A program made the position numbers and the translations under genes. The notes under the pieces were generated by a model. It did not search any database. It was not told where the DNA came from and was given only the letters and a program-made list of their open reading frames with translations. Below, one piece after another: positions 46,639-59,159 of a stretch of 64,000 nucleotides of DNA (position 1 is the stretch's first letter; the number at the start of each line of letters is the position of its first letter). The stretch spans positions 28,729,299 through 28,793,298 of the forward strand of contig CM032128.1 in the NCBI GenBank assembly GCA_018894105.1, written 5' to 3'. The DNA comes from Jacaranda mimosifolia. Lineage: Eukaryota; Streptophyta; Magnoliopsida; Lamiales; Bignoniaceae.

Positions 46639-47339
46639 TTGAAAAAAATGGTATCTCTAATTTTTAACTTTAATTAAGAACCCTTATATATATATATATA
46701 TATTCATTTGGTGAAAAATGAGAAAAAATAAACTATTTTTATGTTTTTATATAATAAAAAGGAAAACAAAAAGAAGAAAAGAGAGATAGACTTTCTTCTA
46801 AATTTGGCAGCATGACAATGTGTAAATGAGCATAGCATCTGCAACAAAATTATTTATGATGCTTCATATTGATGAATATCGAAAGACCAAACAGGTGAAT
46901 AACAATAAGGCTATGGTGGAGGTTAAAAGTGACTACATATGGTTTTTGGAACCTTAATAAGAAGAAGAAGAAGAAGAAGAGTCATGTTTTATCCGTTCGA
47001 CAATGGCTATGGTATGAGAGAAATAATGGAGGTTTTAAGAAACAGGGTCGGTGGTTTTGATGTATATTAAAACTAATTTTGTTTTAGACTTAGGATAACT
47101 AAAGGGGTAAATATGGAATAATAAAGAAATGGTATGAGAACTTTCTACAATGTGCAAGAACTTCTAATTTCATTTTTCAGTTTACAGTAATTTTTTGAGA
47201 GTATTAAAAAAATCAAAGGGTAAATTTTGTAGAAGTTCATGAAGTAATTTCCAATTTAGAGACAAGAAGTAACTTCCTTTTTATTATAATAGTACATATG
47301 AGGAATGTTTCATAATTGACTTATGATCATGACCAAAAA

Positions 47340-47700
47340 TTTTATTTGAGCTTATTGATTAGAAGTAGATATTTCTTGTATTGAGCTTATTAATAATGAG
47401 CGGAATTCCTGCCCGAGTTCATTTATCATCAGCAGAGTTCCTAATTATATGAACAACTTTTGTATATAAGCTTATTGACTATGAGTAAATGTTTTCTACC
47501 TGAATTAATTGATCATAAGTACAATTTCTACTAAAGATCACTTATTACAAGCGAGTGTTTTATTTCAGTTCATTGATTGTGAGCAAATGCTTCCTAATTA
47601 ATTGGTTGATTATGAGAACATGTTTCCTTCCCAAGCTTATTGATTATAAGATGGAATTCAAGATCAACTCATTGATTACGAGCATATGATAGTTTCATGA
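47340..47700. repeat. Degenerate ~42-bp minisatellite
   Basis: Roughly nine units, each centred on (A/G)CTTATTGATTATGAG followed by a variable AATGTTTCCTACCTGA-like half. Clear anchors are near 47348, 47388, 47470, 47512, 47570, 47608 and 47637. Units are strongly diverged. Two isolated TTGATTGTGAGTA matches on the far side of the retrotransposon (near 59445 and 59485) may be remnants of the same repeat. Confidence 0.6.
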
Positions 47701-48174
47701 GCTTAATTGAAGCTAGGACTTTCAAGGTTATTGATTGTGAGTAATGTTTTGAAAATCAATTTGGATCAACTAGTTCAACTGGAAATCGGTGGCCTCATTG
47801 TGCCAGCTCTCTATTAAAAATCAGTTTTGTATAAAATCAATGTCAAACAGTGTCGACCAATAAAAAATCAAGTTAGACCGGTAAAATCGGCACTTTAGAG
47901 AATCGATTCTCTTTCTCTCTCATTTTTTTTATAGAAGAGTAGATTTTTTAATGAAAATTTGGACAACTCATTCGAGAATTGAGACCAGACCACTATACAT
48001 TTGGTATGATTAATTAACAGGTAAACATTTTGTTGATTTTGGTATTTATCATTTGTAGAACTTGTATGAGTGATTTTATGACTTGTGGTTTATTTTAATA
48101 TGTACTATTTGCACTTGTCGATGGTTTTTCCTATGAATCATTCTTCGTTTTATGAAATTATGAAAGTTTAAAAG

Positions 48175-49016
48175 TGATATGGGATAGCCCAACATGTCCA
48201 ATTCGTTTATAATCAACCAGACCAGAGACATAATGTGGGACAAATCAATTGGCTATCAGGCCTAACCCATTCATCATCGACCATATTATCGACTAGACCC
48301 AACCTCACAGGGCCTTTTCCGCCAGCACGAATACGGATGCCTTGCCCTGTCAACCAAACTATGGTCGACCAGGCCAAGGAAGGTCAGTGTTACCAAGAAG
48401 ATCTAAACTCAGTAGAGTTACCCCATGTTGACCAGAGTCTGCACGAGCGACTCTCAAGCAAGCATTCACCTCAACCTAGGAGGTCAAACAGACGCGACCA
48501 CCTCTCTACCACATTGAATGCTCCGACATGCAACATGCCTCTGCATTAATGACGCGTGCCACCACTAGTACCACCTTTTTTGCCGCGCTAGGGTAGTGCG
48601 CACCTCCTGTGTACTGCCTTGTCCTAAGGAGCTAGAAATGGCGCCACTTGGAATAGTACACGAGCTGGAGAAGACTTAAAGGCCCCCAGGAAAAGACAAA
48701 AACCCTTTCTGTATGCACAAGGGCATCGTGGATATATCACCATCACCATAAAAGGTTATAAATAGCCCATTGCCTCCATTCAACAAGGTATGTTCATTAT
48801 CATTTAAAGCTCTCACTCTGTTGCTCTTCCTTCTAGTCGATTTAGTATTGACTTGAGCGTCGTGCCTTAGCCGAGGGCACCTCAGCTAGTCTATCGTGTG
48901 TTATTGGTTGCAGGACTCGACCCAGCTATCTCATCAGGACATTTTCTAGACCTCCCATCTGGTCGATCAGATTGGATCACAACCCAATACACCCCAACTA
49001 GTTTATACCTTCATCA
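48175..49016 (+). repeat. 5' LTR
   Basis: Starts TGATATGGGATAGCCCAA and ends ACCTTCATCA. It is 842 bp long against 821 bp for the 3' LTR, the difference including about 20 bp near 48275-48300. An open frame inside (48235-48549) is fortuitous. Confidence 0.93.
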
Positions 49017-49019
49017 TTT

Positions 49020-49037
49020 TGGCACCTCTATGGGAAA
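49020..49037 (+). promoter_or_regulatory. Primer binding site for reverse transcription
   Basis: TGGCACC starts four bases after the LTR end and fits the complement of a tRNA 3' end (GGTGCCA). The tRNA was not identified. Confidence 0.65.
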
Positions 49038-49058
49038 AACGAGTATGTGACTGAGAAA

Positions 49059-50505
49059 ATGGTTAACACGAGGCGAGTCGTTTCTGAGATGGAGGAGAAT
49101 AAGAGATCCCCAACCCCTCCTCCTCGACCCCAACAAGAACCTGATGTGGCGAGACCCAGCTAACAGCCAGAACAAATGGTCACCCTGACTATGCCCCAGC
49201 CCATGCAACTGATAAACGAGCAGATATCTGCCCAAATCTCTACTCAACTGTCAGCTACCCTCAACAGACACAACAATCAGCCTAGTCCAGCTGCTAGTGC
49301 CACTCCCTAACCTTCACAACGAGAAAAGAGGCCCCCAAGAGAAGAAAAGGGAAGACCAGAACCCAGACGTCTCTCAACCCAACAAAAGGAAAGCCTAGGG
49401 CGATTCCCAAGGGAAGAACCCCGACCCAATCCTCAAGAAGAAATAGCTGACTTAGTAGAGCACCTCCCACGATCTGTTCGAGCCCCATAACGCGATAGGG
49501 TTGAGCGCCTAAGACCCCCAACGAATAAGAACATGTCCCAGGCTGATCGAGAAGAAAATGAGGAAGTATCCCACCTAGTGCAATAGTTGAACAGGCGTGT
49601 GGAAGAGATTTCAAAAAGGAACACTGAGAGAAACCCTCATTATGATGGTGCTCTCCGGCTGCGTCGAGAATGGGAGTCTCCATTCGTGCAAGAGATAACT
49701 GGCGAGTGCATTGTTGTCAATGCTAAGGTTCCTACATGTCTGCCTAGGTATGATGGCTCATCGGACCCGAACGAGCACCTTCTGCAGTTCGAGCACATGA
49801 TGTAGCTTCACGAGCACAATGAGGCATCCACACCAAGATGCTAGTCACCACCTTCCGAGGAATTGCACTCAATTGGTTTGTCAAATTGGAGCCTGTATCG
49901 ATCTACTCATATGACCAATTGTGTAACAAGTTCTTGCACCAGTTCACTAGTCGAAGGAAGGCGAAGCTCCCACATATCCACTTGCACACTATTAAACAGA
50001 ATGGGGGAGAGTTCATTCGCGACTTTTTCACCAGATTCAATACTGAAGGTTTGAAAATTAATAGCCCCCGGATTAAGTTTTTGATCACGTGCTATTCTTG
50101 GGTCTCTAACATAAAGAATGCATCAATGCACTGGTCCTAGAGCGACCAAGGACAATGGAGGAATTGCTCGACCTCGCAGAGAGGTACATAACCCAAGAGA
50201 ACATGAATAAGCTCAAATATGGTAATTCAAACAATAACAAGAAAAAAGCAAAAGAGAAGGATAACAGACAGCAGAAAGATGGTCATCGATCTCCGATCAA
50301 AAGCTTTCACAATTATACTCTGCTCAACACTGCTAGAAATGAGGTGTTGTTTGTCATTCGGCACGATAACCTCCTCAAAAGACAAATAAAGTTGACCAAA
50401 ATTGAAGCGATGAAAAGATCCAAAGAATATTATCACTTCCACAGGCAGAAGGGCCATGACACGGAGGATTTTTCAACCTTCACGATGAGATGGAAAGGCT
50501 GATTC
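49059..50505 (+). pseudogene. gag remnant
   Basis: Fragments in several frames resemble the capsid of Tat elements: an ATG at 49059 (MVNTRRV), then LPRYDGSSDPNEHLLQFEHM near 49750, a capsid helix region around 49860-50060 and LDLAERYITQE near 50165. At 50430-50490 the zinc-knuckle-like stretch keeps GHDTED but has Tyr and Phe where the family has Cys. An in-frame TAA already occurs about 35 codons after the start. Confidence 0.8.
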
Positions 50506-50939
50506 GACAAAGCCATTTGAAAAATTTTGTTGATGAAAGAGCTCGACAAGAGACGGGCTAAACCGACCAGACTCCTTATAGAGAAAGGTCGGTTAGCCCG
50601 AGGAAAGAAGATAAAGGAAAGAAGCCTGCCCAAGATCCTCGCCCACCTATCAAATGAGTGATTAACACCATTGTTGGACGCCCAACCGGAAGAGACTCTA
50701 AATCAATAAGAAGGCAAAATCAAATGGTGCTAGAATAAACCAAATTTACCTCAGTCGAAACAGTCTTCCAGTTCTCGACCAACGTAGAACTAATTTCTTT
50801 CTCCAACATCGACCTCTCTCACATTGAGAATTAGGCTGACAACAAGCTGATTGCCCTTTGGTGGTGTATATCAAAATAGCTAATTTCAAGGTCAGAAAAT
50901 GACAGCTTTGCAAAATATTATTTTCCTATCAACCTTAAA

Positions 50940-51354
50940 GAGAATAAACATGGGGAAACTGAAATTTGAGCCCGTGTGCAACCCACTAGTCGGATTCGGG
51001 GGATAAGAGATTATCCTCGAAGGGTCCATAAACTTGTCCACTTCATTTGGAGAGGCCCGTCGGCGAAGAACGCTCATAGTTAATTACCTGGTCATCGATG
51101 CACCCTTTGCTTACAATGCTATCATTGGTCAACCAGCATTGAATGATTGCCAACCCATAATCTTGACCTATCATATGAAGGTCAAGTTTTCGACCGCCGC
51201 TGGAACCAGTGAATTTCTCTACAATATGAAGGGAGCTTGGTGTTGCTACACAATTTCGATTGAGGTAAATGACCAAAAGGCTCGACCAAAAATGAAACCC
51301 TCGGGGGACGTCTCAGTAACAAAACTCGAGAAGGGGCAACAGAACAAGAAGTGA
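50940..51354 (+). pseudogene. Retroviral-type aspartic protease remnant
   Basis: FVDQ-like active-site sequence is not clear, but the following NYLVIDAPFAYNAIIGQP (51076-51129) is the conserved C-terminal half of gypsy proteases. A TGA at 51352-51354 ends this frame. Confidence 0.7.
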
Positions 51355-51462
51355 AAACTAGAGGATACCAAGGTCGAGCATGTCGGAGAATTCAAGACCA
51401 TCGAGCTTGAGCTGGGCAACCCCGACAAGACCAACAAAATTGGAACTGATCTGGAGAGCCAC

Positions 51463-52180
51463 ATGGAGTGCCTAATGGTCGATTTTCTCATAAGGAATAT
51501 TGATGTTTTTGCTTGGAAGGCTGTCGACCTCCAAGGAATCAACCCCAATGTCATCGTCCACCACCTAAACATAGGCCCCTCATTCAAACTAGTTAAGCAG
51601 AAGACCAGGACCTTCAGCGTTGAAAGATACCAGATCATTGAAGAGGGGGTCAACAAACTTCTAGAAGCAGGATACATTGTAGAGATTCAATATCCTAGTT
51701 GGCATTGTAATTTAGTCCTTGTTCCCAAAAATAAGGGAAATTGGCAAATGTGTAATGATTTAACTGATCTGAACAAAGTTTGCCCTAAAGATCCTTACCT
51801 ACTGCCTCATATAGATTTATTAGTAGATTCAACTGCTGTTGTAATCTTTTGAGCATGATATATACGTTTCAAGGTTATTACCAAATTTTCATGGCCCCTG
51901 AGGACAGAGATAAGACCTCTTTTGTGGTCCCTAGTGGTGTTTATTATTTTCTGGTTATGCCCCTTTTGACTAAAAAATGCAATTGCAACCTACCAGAGAT
52001 TTGTAAATTTCATGTTCAAAATTGAAATTGATAGAACCATGGAGGTCTATTTCGACGCTATGATTGTTAAAACGGAGAAAGAACACAATCACTTGGCTGA
52101 CCTCAACCACACCTTTTCAATATTGTGAGCATTTGGCATGAAATTAACCCTAACAAGTGTACTTCGGGGTGCGATGAGGT
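51463..52180 (+). pseudogene. Reverse transcriptase remnant
   Basis: The first 390 bp are open and carry IDVFAWK, LLEAGYIVEIQYPSW and VPKNKGNWQMCNDLTDLNK. A stop follows at 51850, just before the catalytic core, and the frame shifts. The YxDD box near 52050 reads YFDA, with the second catalytic aspartate lost. Confidence 0.88.
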
Positions 52181-52186
52181 AAGTTT

Positions 52187-52786
52187 TTGGGCTACATGGT
52201 CAGTCAAAGCGGCATCGTAGCAAACCAACAAAAGATCCAGGCCATTTTGGACGTCACACCCTCTCGAATAGTTAGAGAAGTTCAGTGCCTGGTCGGAAGA
52301 ATTATTGCTCTGGGGCGCTTCATTGCTCGGCTAGCCGACAAGAGCCTGTCGTTTTTCAAAATCCTCAGGAATGCAAGGAAGTTCAAGTGGACAGAACAAT
52401 GCGACCAAGCCCTGGTCGAATTGAAGCAGTACCTTTCAACACCCCTGATGCTCGCAAAGCCTGAGGCCGGAGAAGTTCTGCACATTTATTTGGCAATCTT
52501 GTCGGCAACAATCAGTTCAGTATTAGTCTCGATAAGAGATGGCACCCATCGACCAGTTTTCTGCAGTAGCAAAGCTTTGCAGGGCCTGGAGCACAACTAT
52601 TTGGAGATCAATGAATTTGCTCTCGCTTTGGTCACTGCAGCTAGGAAATTGAGGCCTTACTTCCAATCTCACTCAATTGTTGTCTTGACAAATCAACCAT
52701 TGAAGCAAATGTTGTCAAAATTAGATACCTTGGGAAGGTTGACAAAATGGGCCATCGAGCTAGGAGAATTTGACATCACCTTTTAG
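52187..52786 (+). pseudogene. RNase H region of the gypsy polyprotein
   Basis: An uninterrupted 199-codon frame with GYMVSQSGI, the RT connection region (ALGRFIARLADKSLSFFKIL) and the LEHNYLEINEFALALV segment. It ends with a stop at 52784-52786. Confidence 0.88.
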
Positions 52787-52864
52787 CCCTGAACTGCTAT
52801 AAAGGCTCAAGTGTTAGCACACTTTATCGCCAAAAGACTCAACCTCCTTGATAAGATCAACTAG

Positions 52865-53215
52865 GATTCCTGTATGTGGACTTTGCATGTCAACGGTTCG
52901 ACGACATCTTCAGGAGGGGGAATTAGCATTTCCCTGCGCTCTCCACAGGCCAAGGAGTACGACTTCGCAATCAAACTCAACTACCCATTACAAATAATGA
53001 AGCAGAGTACGAAGCCCTCCTCGCTAGCATGAAGATGGTCGTCGATAGAAGAGTCGAGCAGTTGATAGTCATCACTGATTCCCAACTAGTCGCAGAATAG
53101 TTCGAAGGAAACTTCAAGGCTAAGAAAGCTACGATGAGCAAATATTTGGCTGAGGTCAAGGAATGGCAGCAACGGTTCAGGAAGTTCACCCTCAGCTAAG
53201 TTCCCCGCTCAGAAA
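52865..53215 (+). pseudogene. Second (archaeal-type) RNase H remnant
   Basis: WTLHVNGSTTSSGGG near 52878 matches the start of the additional RNase H domain of Tat elements, with Asn where the first catalytic Asp (VDGS) is expected. Frameshifts follow; NEAEYEALL-like sequence is seen near 52996 in another frame. Confidence 0.7.
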
Positions 53216-53437
53216 ATGAAAGAGCATATACACTTTCAAAGTTCGCCAGCTCGACGAAAGGAACCAGAAATAGAACCATCACATTTTTTGTCGCCGATAA
53301 GCCCACCATAGACGGACACGACCAATGCTTGGTCAGGCAGATCGATGAAACAACCTCCCCTGGCAAGATGAAATAAAGCTCTATCTAAGGGAAAGAGTTG
53401 TGCTCGAAGATAAAGCACAAGCATATAGACTCCAAGG

Positions 53438-54584
53438 GTGAGCGGCGAAGTTCACCCTCAACGAGTATGGTCAACTCTAAGGAGATCAGTGTCTGAACCA
53501 CCATTAAGATGCTTGACACCAAAACAGGCTCAGGAAGTCTTACGAGAAATGCATTTAGGAATCTGTGGCAACCACTCTGGAGGTCGATCTTTAGCTCACA
53601 AAATCCTCAGGCATGGGTATTTTTGGTCAACTTTGCTGAAAGACATCGTCGATTTCGTCAGAAAGTGCCATTCTTGCCAGGTCCACTCTAACATACCCCA
53701 CCAACCCGCATCAACGTTAGCACCAGTTCAGATTACGTGGCCATTCGACCAGTGGGGAGTAGACATAGTCGGTTATTTCCCAAAAACCAATGGCTAAAGA
53801 AAATTCATGATCGTTGCAATCGAATATTTCACGAAGTAGGTCCAGGCAAAGGCAGTTCCAAAAATAACCGACGCAGCCATCAAAAGTTTCGTATGAAAAA
53901 ACATTATCTGCCATTTCGATTTGCCTAAAGTTTTGATATCAGATAATGGGACGCAATTCCAGAGTAGGAATGAGGAGCTCGTACGAAAGCCTAGGGATCC
54001 GACAACACTTCACCTCAGTTGGAAACCCTCAAGCCAATGGCCAAACGGAGGTCACGAACAGGACTGTCCTAGACCACCATAAGCCTCGACTTGAAGGAAC
54101 CGGAGCAAGTTGGGCAGATGACCTCCCCAGGGTGCTTTGGGTGTATAGAACCACTCCTCGAACTGCCATAGGTCACAGTCCCTACAAAGTCTACGGATTA
54201 GAAGCCGTCATCCCAACAAAACTGATACAACACACTGCTTGAATAATCCACTACAACCAGATTATGAATGACTCCGAAAGAGAACTTGACCTCGAGATAA
54301 TCGATAAGCTTCATCCGCAGGTATACATAACAATGCAAATATAGAGATCGAGGATGGCACAACATTACAACAAAGGAGTCCAATCAAGGAGCTTCAAAGT
54401 AGGGGCCCTTGTCCGCAAAAAGGTTGAGGTGTTGAAGAATGTAAGAAAACTCGATCCAAAATGGGAAGGCCCATACTCGGTGGTCAAGGTAGTAAAGCAC
54501 AATGCCTACCGACTCACATATATGAATGGCAACGAGCTCCCTCAAGCATGGAATGCGATAAAACTAAAGAAATTTTATGTATAA
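53438..54584 (+). pseudogene. Integrase remnant
   Basis: The zinc-binding HHCC part is visible (MHLGICGNHSGG ... RKCHSCQVHSN, 53550-53690). The three catalytic positions are still readable as WGVDIVG (about 53755), SDNGTQFQS (about 53940) and QANGQTEV (about 54030), but in different frames with stops between them. The C-terminal end has KLDPKWEGPYSVVKV (54450-54494), as in gypsy integrases. Confidence 0.88.
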
Positions 54585-55549
54585 AGAGACCAAAGTCTCC
54601 ACCCAAATCATGATTCCAAATCAATGAAAACTACTTATGTTTTTGCAGCCATTCGCTCACGTTGACAATTGAGGCTTCTAGCCTAAATTAGTAAACGAGT
54701 TAATCGTTGGATCGACCCTGCATTCGACCAAAATATGGCTTCACACTAATAACCAAGGCTTCTAGTCCAATTCTATAAACGAGTTCATCATTTAAATCAA
54801 CCCCCAAGTCGACCACTAGTCGGTTTGAAACCACGAATAAGGCTTTTGGCCCAAATCAATAAATGAATATATCGTATAAAGTCGACCCCATAGTCAACCA
54901 AAAAATCGGTTCCAAACTACAAGCTAAAGTTTTCAACCCAGATCAGTAAACGAGTTGATCGCTTTAAGTCGACCTCGTAGTCGACCGCAAAAAGGTTTCA
55001 AACCGACTGATGATAAAGGAACAAATTATTCATAATTAGCTGTATTGTCAAGTACATCACAACATCGACCTCGTTGTCGATCATCATAATTAAGCAACAC
55101 AAATGTTGACCAAAATCTTGATTTAGTAAAGATCCAGGATCGATAATGGCGTCAAGCTGACAACTAATTATATTTCACGACCTGTCTCAAACAAGTCAAG
55201 TTGATTTAAGTGTCGTTAGACTTGTTCAATCGTTCCTTTGCAAATCGATATCAAAATAGACGACTAACCTGGTCTCAAACCGGTTAAATATTATCCATTC
55301 CTTTATTGAATGGGCGCTATTTGACCAGTTACATGGAAAAACCGTTCAGTTTTTTTGCTTGTTAATGAAACCAGTTCAAAAGATGCAAAACAAAGAAAGG
55401 GGCTGGGTGAGTCAATGCAAGAGTTCAGGAAATAGTTCAAATCTCATACCAAATCAAAATATTTGATTACACAGTTATAAAATCGTACAGAAAATCCATT
55501 ACAAGGGCGAACTGAATGAAGGCAGGAAGAAGACAATAGAACTGCTGGT

Positions 55550-57946
55550 TCAACTCGACCCAACCCTTTCCCCTCCTATCCCCCCAGCAGCAACATTATC
55601 GATGGCGTGATCGAGCTCGTCGCCAGAAGGCACATACACCACTACCTGAGGCCCTTCTACCTCTTGCTTGCAAACAGGCGCAGGCACAACCATGGGGGCT
55701 GGCTGGATGACCCCAACTGGTCGACAGGACCTTACCTCGTCATAAAGAAATGCGTACTCGACGGGAGGGAACAAGGTGGCCACATCAACTTTGCCCTCTA
55801 TACTCTCGAACGCAAAGTCATTGGCAAATGCAAACTCTTTAGCCACCTCAGCCATTTGGGGGTGGGGAGCAGCAATGACTCTGACCATGGATGGATTCTC
55901 TTCAACCGGTGGCTCCTTAGGGTACTCCTCGAGCTGCTCAATTCGAAGCAGGTTAATGTGCTCTTTATCCTCTGGCCGAATCTGATAGCCCAAAAATTCC
56001 AGCTGCTTCACGGCCTTCTCGAATGCTTTCTTCTCATCGCCGAGCGAAAATACGATGCTTGTGTCCTGAAACGCCAAGTACAACTTGAATTGCTGCAGAG
56101 CCTCTCGTCTGATGCCCGAAAGTAAATTGAAAAACTCATCCCAAGCGTACTTGGTCGCGCCGTTGTACCTATGCGTTCAACCAACCTTGTATGAGGCCTC
56201 AGCCTCTAGCCTAGCATTTCACAGTTGTTCCTCCAATTTGCATTTTTCGGCCACAACAGCTAGGGGCTGTACATCCTTGTCCTCAAGCTCCTTATTGAGC
56301 TGTTCAATTCTCGATTGCAGGGAGTCGAACTTAGTCTTCACCACCTCAGCATCATTTTACTTGTTCTGGAGCTCCTCACGGTCGCCAAGGGCCAACTCCA
56401 ACCTCCAATACATGTGGTAGCCCGTTTGGCTCACCTGCAACATGGATAACGATGAGTTCAGTCAAAAAAGTCAAACACGAGCATAACAACAATGGATACT
56501 CGACCAAATACTTTACCATATTCGCATGGTAGGCGAACGCTTTCAGCAAATCTAGCTAGCCCAGCTCAAGTAACTTCTTCTGGTTAGACATGAATAGTCC
56601 AACCATCATCACCTTCAATGAAGCCCCTCCAGTCGACCCTGCCGACATCATTGAGTGTGAGCCGTGAATCCTGAGCTCAATTCCAGATCACGAAAAAGGA
56701 AGGCTGGGCAACAGAAAATACTCATCGTCGAAACGATCTCCAAAGAGATATGCCTCAGTCAGACTGGTTGGGGCCTCAACCTTACCTTTGCCCTTCTCCG
56801 TTGCAGTCTTCTTTCCAACAGTCCACCCTGCTTGACTGCGAGCCTCTTTCGACAAGAGATGAGTCTACAGGGCTCGACTGGAGCTGCATGACTGATATGT
56901 GGAGGTGGCAAGGTAGCTAGTGGCGTTGGGGCTGCTGGGGTATCCTGACCGACAGCTTGCTGCTGAGCAGATGCTTGTCGACGCTCTTGTAACCTCTGTT
57001 GGCGGGCAATGGTCTGTTGGTATGCGTAATACATAAACTTTGCTCGATCTGCAAAGGTAGAAGGAAATTAATAGAAATCAACTAGAAAGTCTGGTAATTT
57101 ATTATAAAATAATCAATAAGGACATCTGCCTAGTCAAGCGTCTGTGGGCAAATCAAGCCAAGTAGGCGATAAGCCTGCCAGTACCAAATTTCTCTCCTTG
57201 GTATACCCAGTAGCCTTAATTTGACCAAATTGGGTTAAATCTCGTATGAAGGTCTTGGGCCAAGAAGGGTTCTCATTCTCTGGCATTTCGATGTGCCCCC
57301 TCCACCACCCCCTGGGACTGTTAAACCCGGCTCCCCTCGACGCTCGAATGTAAGTTACCAGGAATTTTCAATGAGGGCGAGCCGTGACATAGTAGAAGCC
57401 CGACTCCTCGGTGTTGCCCGACTTACGAGACATGGGCAGATGAAAAAGGTTTGAGAAGTTAGCAAAAGTAGGAAGCTGGTTGTTTATCCGCCTTAGGATG
57501 GCGAAACTATATAGGGTCGACTATAGATTGTACCAGAGGAAACCTAAGGCCACATTTCAACGCCTCTTCGAATATAGTTATGCACCCAGCGGGAAGTTGA
57601 TGCATCCTATCATGGGGTCTGGGAACGACCAACTCGAACTTCGGAGGATTATAGTACAACTGCCTAAACAACTCAAGGTCACTATGTGTGATTTTGATAT
57701 AATTTCACTATAGTGATTGGGTGTGAATAACCGACCACAGGACACAGGAGGGTGACTCGGCCCGGCTTGGCCCGCCCCCAATATTGACCCAAGTATCACT
57801 TGAAGAACTAGATGAAGCGGAACTGTCTCTACTAGAGTCATTAGACTCGCTAGTGAGCCATCCCCCCTCCTGATCAAACCCGCATTCGACCGCATTTCCC
57901 CACTATCACTCTCCCTATTGCTACCCTCATCAAACACTCTCAACAT
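55550..57946 (-). pseudogene. Antisense ORF region of the Tat-type element
   Basis: Between integrase and the 3' LTR the minus strand carries open stretches (57578-57946, 56759-57034, 55550-56083), while the plus strand has none that match gag-pol. The 5' part, read across frame breaks, includes FCGRLFT-like and IFEEALKCGLRFPL sequence, similar to the plant 'putative gypsy type transposon' domain. The 3' part is acidic and coiled-coil-like (EKAVKQLEFLGYQI, LRIEQLEEYPKEPP). Antisense ORFs at this place are known in Tat elements; their role is unknown. This copy is broken. Confidence 0.7.
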
Positions 57947-58320
57947 ACTGAATATGCTAAATTTGATTCAAATAAGACAAAATCAAAGTACAATTCAAGA
58001 GACTTACGCGATCAGAAGGAATACAACACAATTTGATGAGTTGGAAAGAGCAGTAAAAGCTCAGTTTTGACCTCTCTGGATACAGTAAAAATGCAAATGA
58101 AGTTTTTCACCGCGCCTATTTATAGGCCTCAGTGCACCGTAACCCAACCGACTGCATTTATTACACAACTGCCACATGATGGTCTACATTGCCCGATGTA
58201 ACAGTTGCATTAACTGCGCCAGAACCCTGGTCGACTCTTGAACTCCTCATCAAGCGCATCCAATATTTCGTAAATCTGCTACTCCTCATTCCTTCCCATC
58301 GATCATCTTGATCAGGACTC

Positions 58321-58334
58321 GGGAGTGGGGGGGA
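58321..58334 (+). promoter_or_regulatory. Polypurine tract before the 3' LTR
   Basis: Fourteen bases with a single T, GGGAGTGGGGGGGA, end four bases before the LTR start. This is the expected plus-strand primer. Confidence 0.75.
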
Positions 58335-58338
58335 CTCA

Positions 58339-59159
58339 TGATATGGGATAGCCCAATAGGTCCAATCCATTTATAATCGACCAAACTAGAGATATAATGT
58401 GGGACAAACCAAATAGCTATCAGGCCCAGCCCAAACTAGACAGCCTCATAGGGCTTTTTTGCCAGCACGAATACTGATGCCTTGCCTTGTCGACCAAATT
58501 GTGGTTGACTAGGCCAAGGAGGGTCGGTGTTACCAAGAATATATGAACTCAGCAGAGTTACCCCATGTCGACTAGAGTCTGCGCGAGCGACTCTCAGGCA
58601 AGCATTCACCTCAACCTGGGAGGTCGAACAGTCTCGACCACCTCTCTGCCACATTGAATGCTCCGACAGGCGGCATGCCTCCGCATTAATGGCATGTGCC
58701 ACCACTAGTACCACCTTTTCTGCTTCGCTAAGGTAGTGCGCACCTCATGTGTACCGCCTTGTCCAAAGGAGCTAGAAATGGTGCCACCTGGAATAGTACA
58801 CGAATTGGAGAAGACTTAAAGGCCCCCAGGGAAAAATAAAAACCCTTTATGTATACACAAGGGCATCGTGGTTATATCACCCTCACCAAAAAGGTAATAA
58901 ATAGCCCATTACCTCCATTCAGCAAGGTATACTCATTGTCACTTAAAGCCCTCACTCTGCTGCTCTTCCTTCTAGTCGATTTAGTACTGACTTGAACTTC
59001 AGAGTGCCTTAGCCAAGGGCACCTAGGCTAGTCTGCCGTGTGTGATTGGTTACAGGACTCGATCTAGCTATCTCATCAGGACATTTTCTCGACCTCCCAT
59101 CTGGTCGATCAAATGGGATCACATGCCAATACACCCCTAACTAGTTTATACCCTCATCA
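58339..59159 (+). repeat. 3' LTR
   Basis: Starts TGATATGGGATAGCCCAA and ends ACCCTCATCA; 821 bp, collinear with the 5' LTR. Confidence 0.93.

Larger units (their letters stand above)
45721..48169. other. Intergenic DNA with repeats between SYD and the gypsy element
   Basis: There is no gene. It holds an inverted copy of the 12930-13235 repeat (about 45849-46030), a CA/TA microsatellite (46593-46638), a GAA microsatellite (about 46960-46981) and a minisatellite (47340-47700). Confidence 0.6.
48175..59159 (+). mobile_element. Ty3/gypsy LTR retrotransposon, Tat lineage, degenerate
   Basis: A complete 10,985-bp structure: 5' LTR 48175-49016, primer site at 49020, gag, protease, reverse transcriptase, RNase H, a second RNase H-like domain, integrase, an antisense ORF region, polypurine tract 58321-58334 and 3' LTR 58339-59159. 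AAAAG lies directly outside both ends (48170-48174 and 59160-59164). Integrase after RNase H marks Ty3/gypsy; the second RNase H domain and the antisense ORF region before the 3' LTR mark the Tat group. The coding region is cut by many stops and frameshifts and lacks catalytic residues, so it cannot move by itself. The LTRs differ at roughly one base in ten by eye, mostly transitions, so insertion is old. Confidence 0.95.

Noticed and set aside
55607..56420. Plus-strand frames of 172 and 111 codons in the retrotransposon
   Set aside because: Opposite frames of the antisense ORF; they do not continue integrase and have no recognised domain.
48175..59159. Endogenous pararetrovirus or Copia element
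   Set aside because: Two LTRs, a primer site, a polypurine tract, a 5-bp duplication and integrase placed after RNase H indicate a Ty3/gypsy LTR retrotransposon; there is no sign of movement or coat protein.
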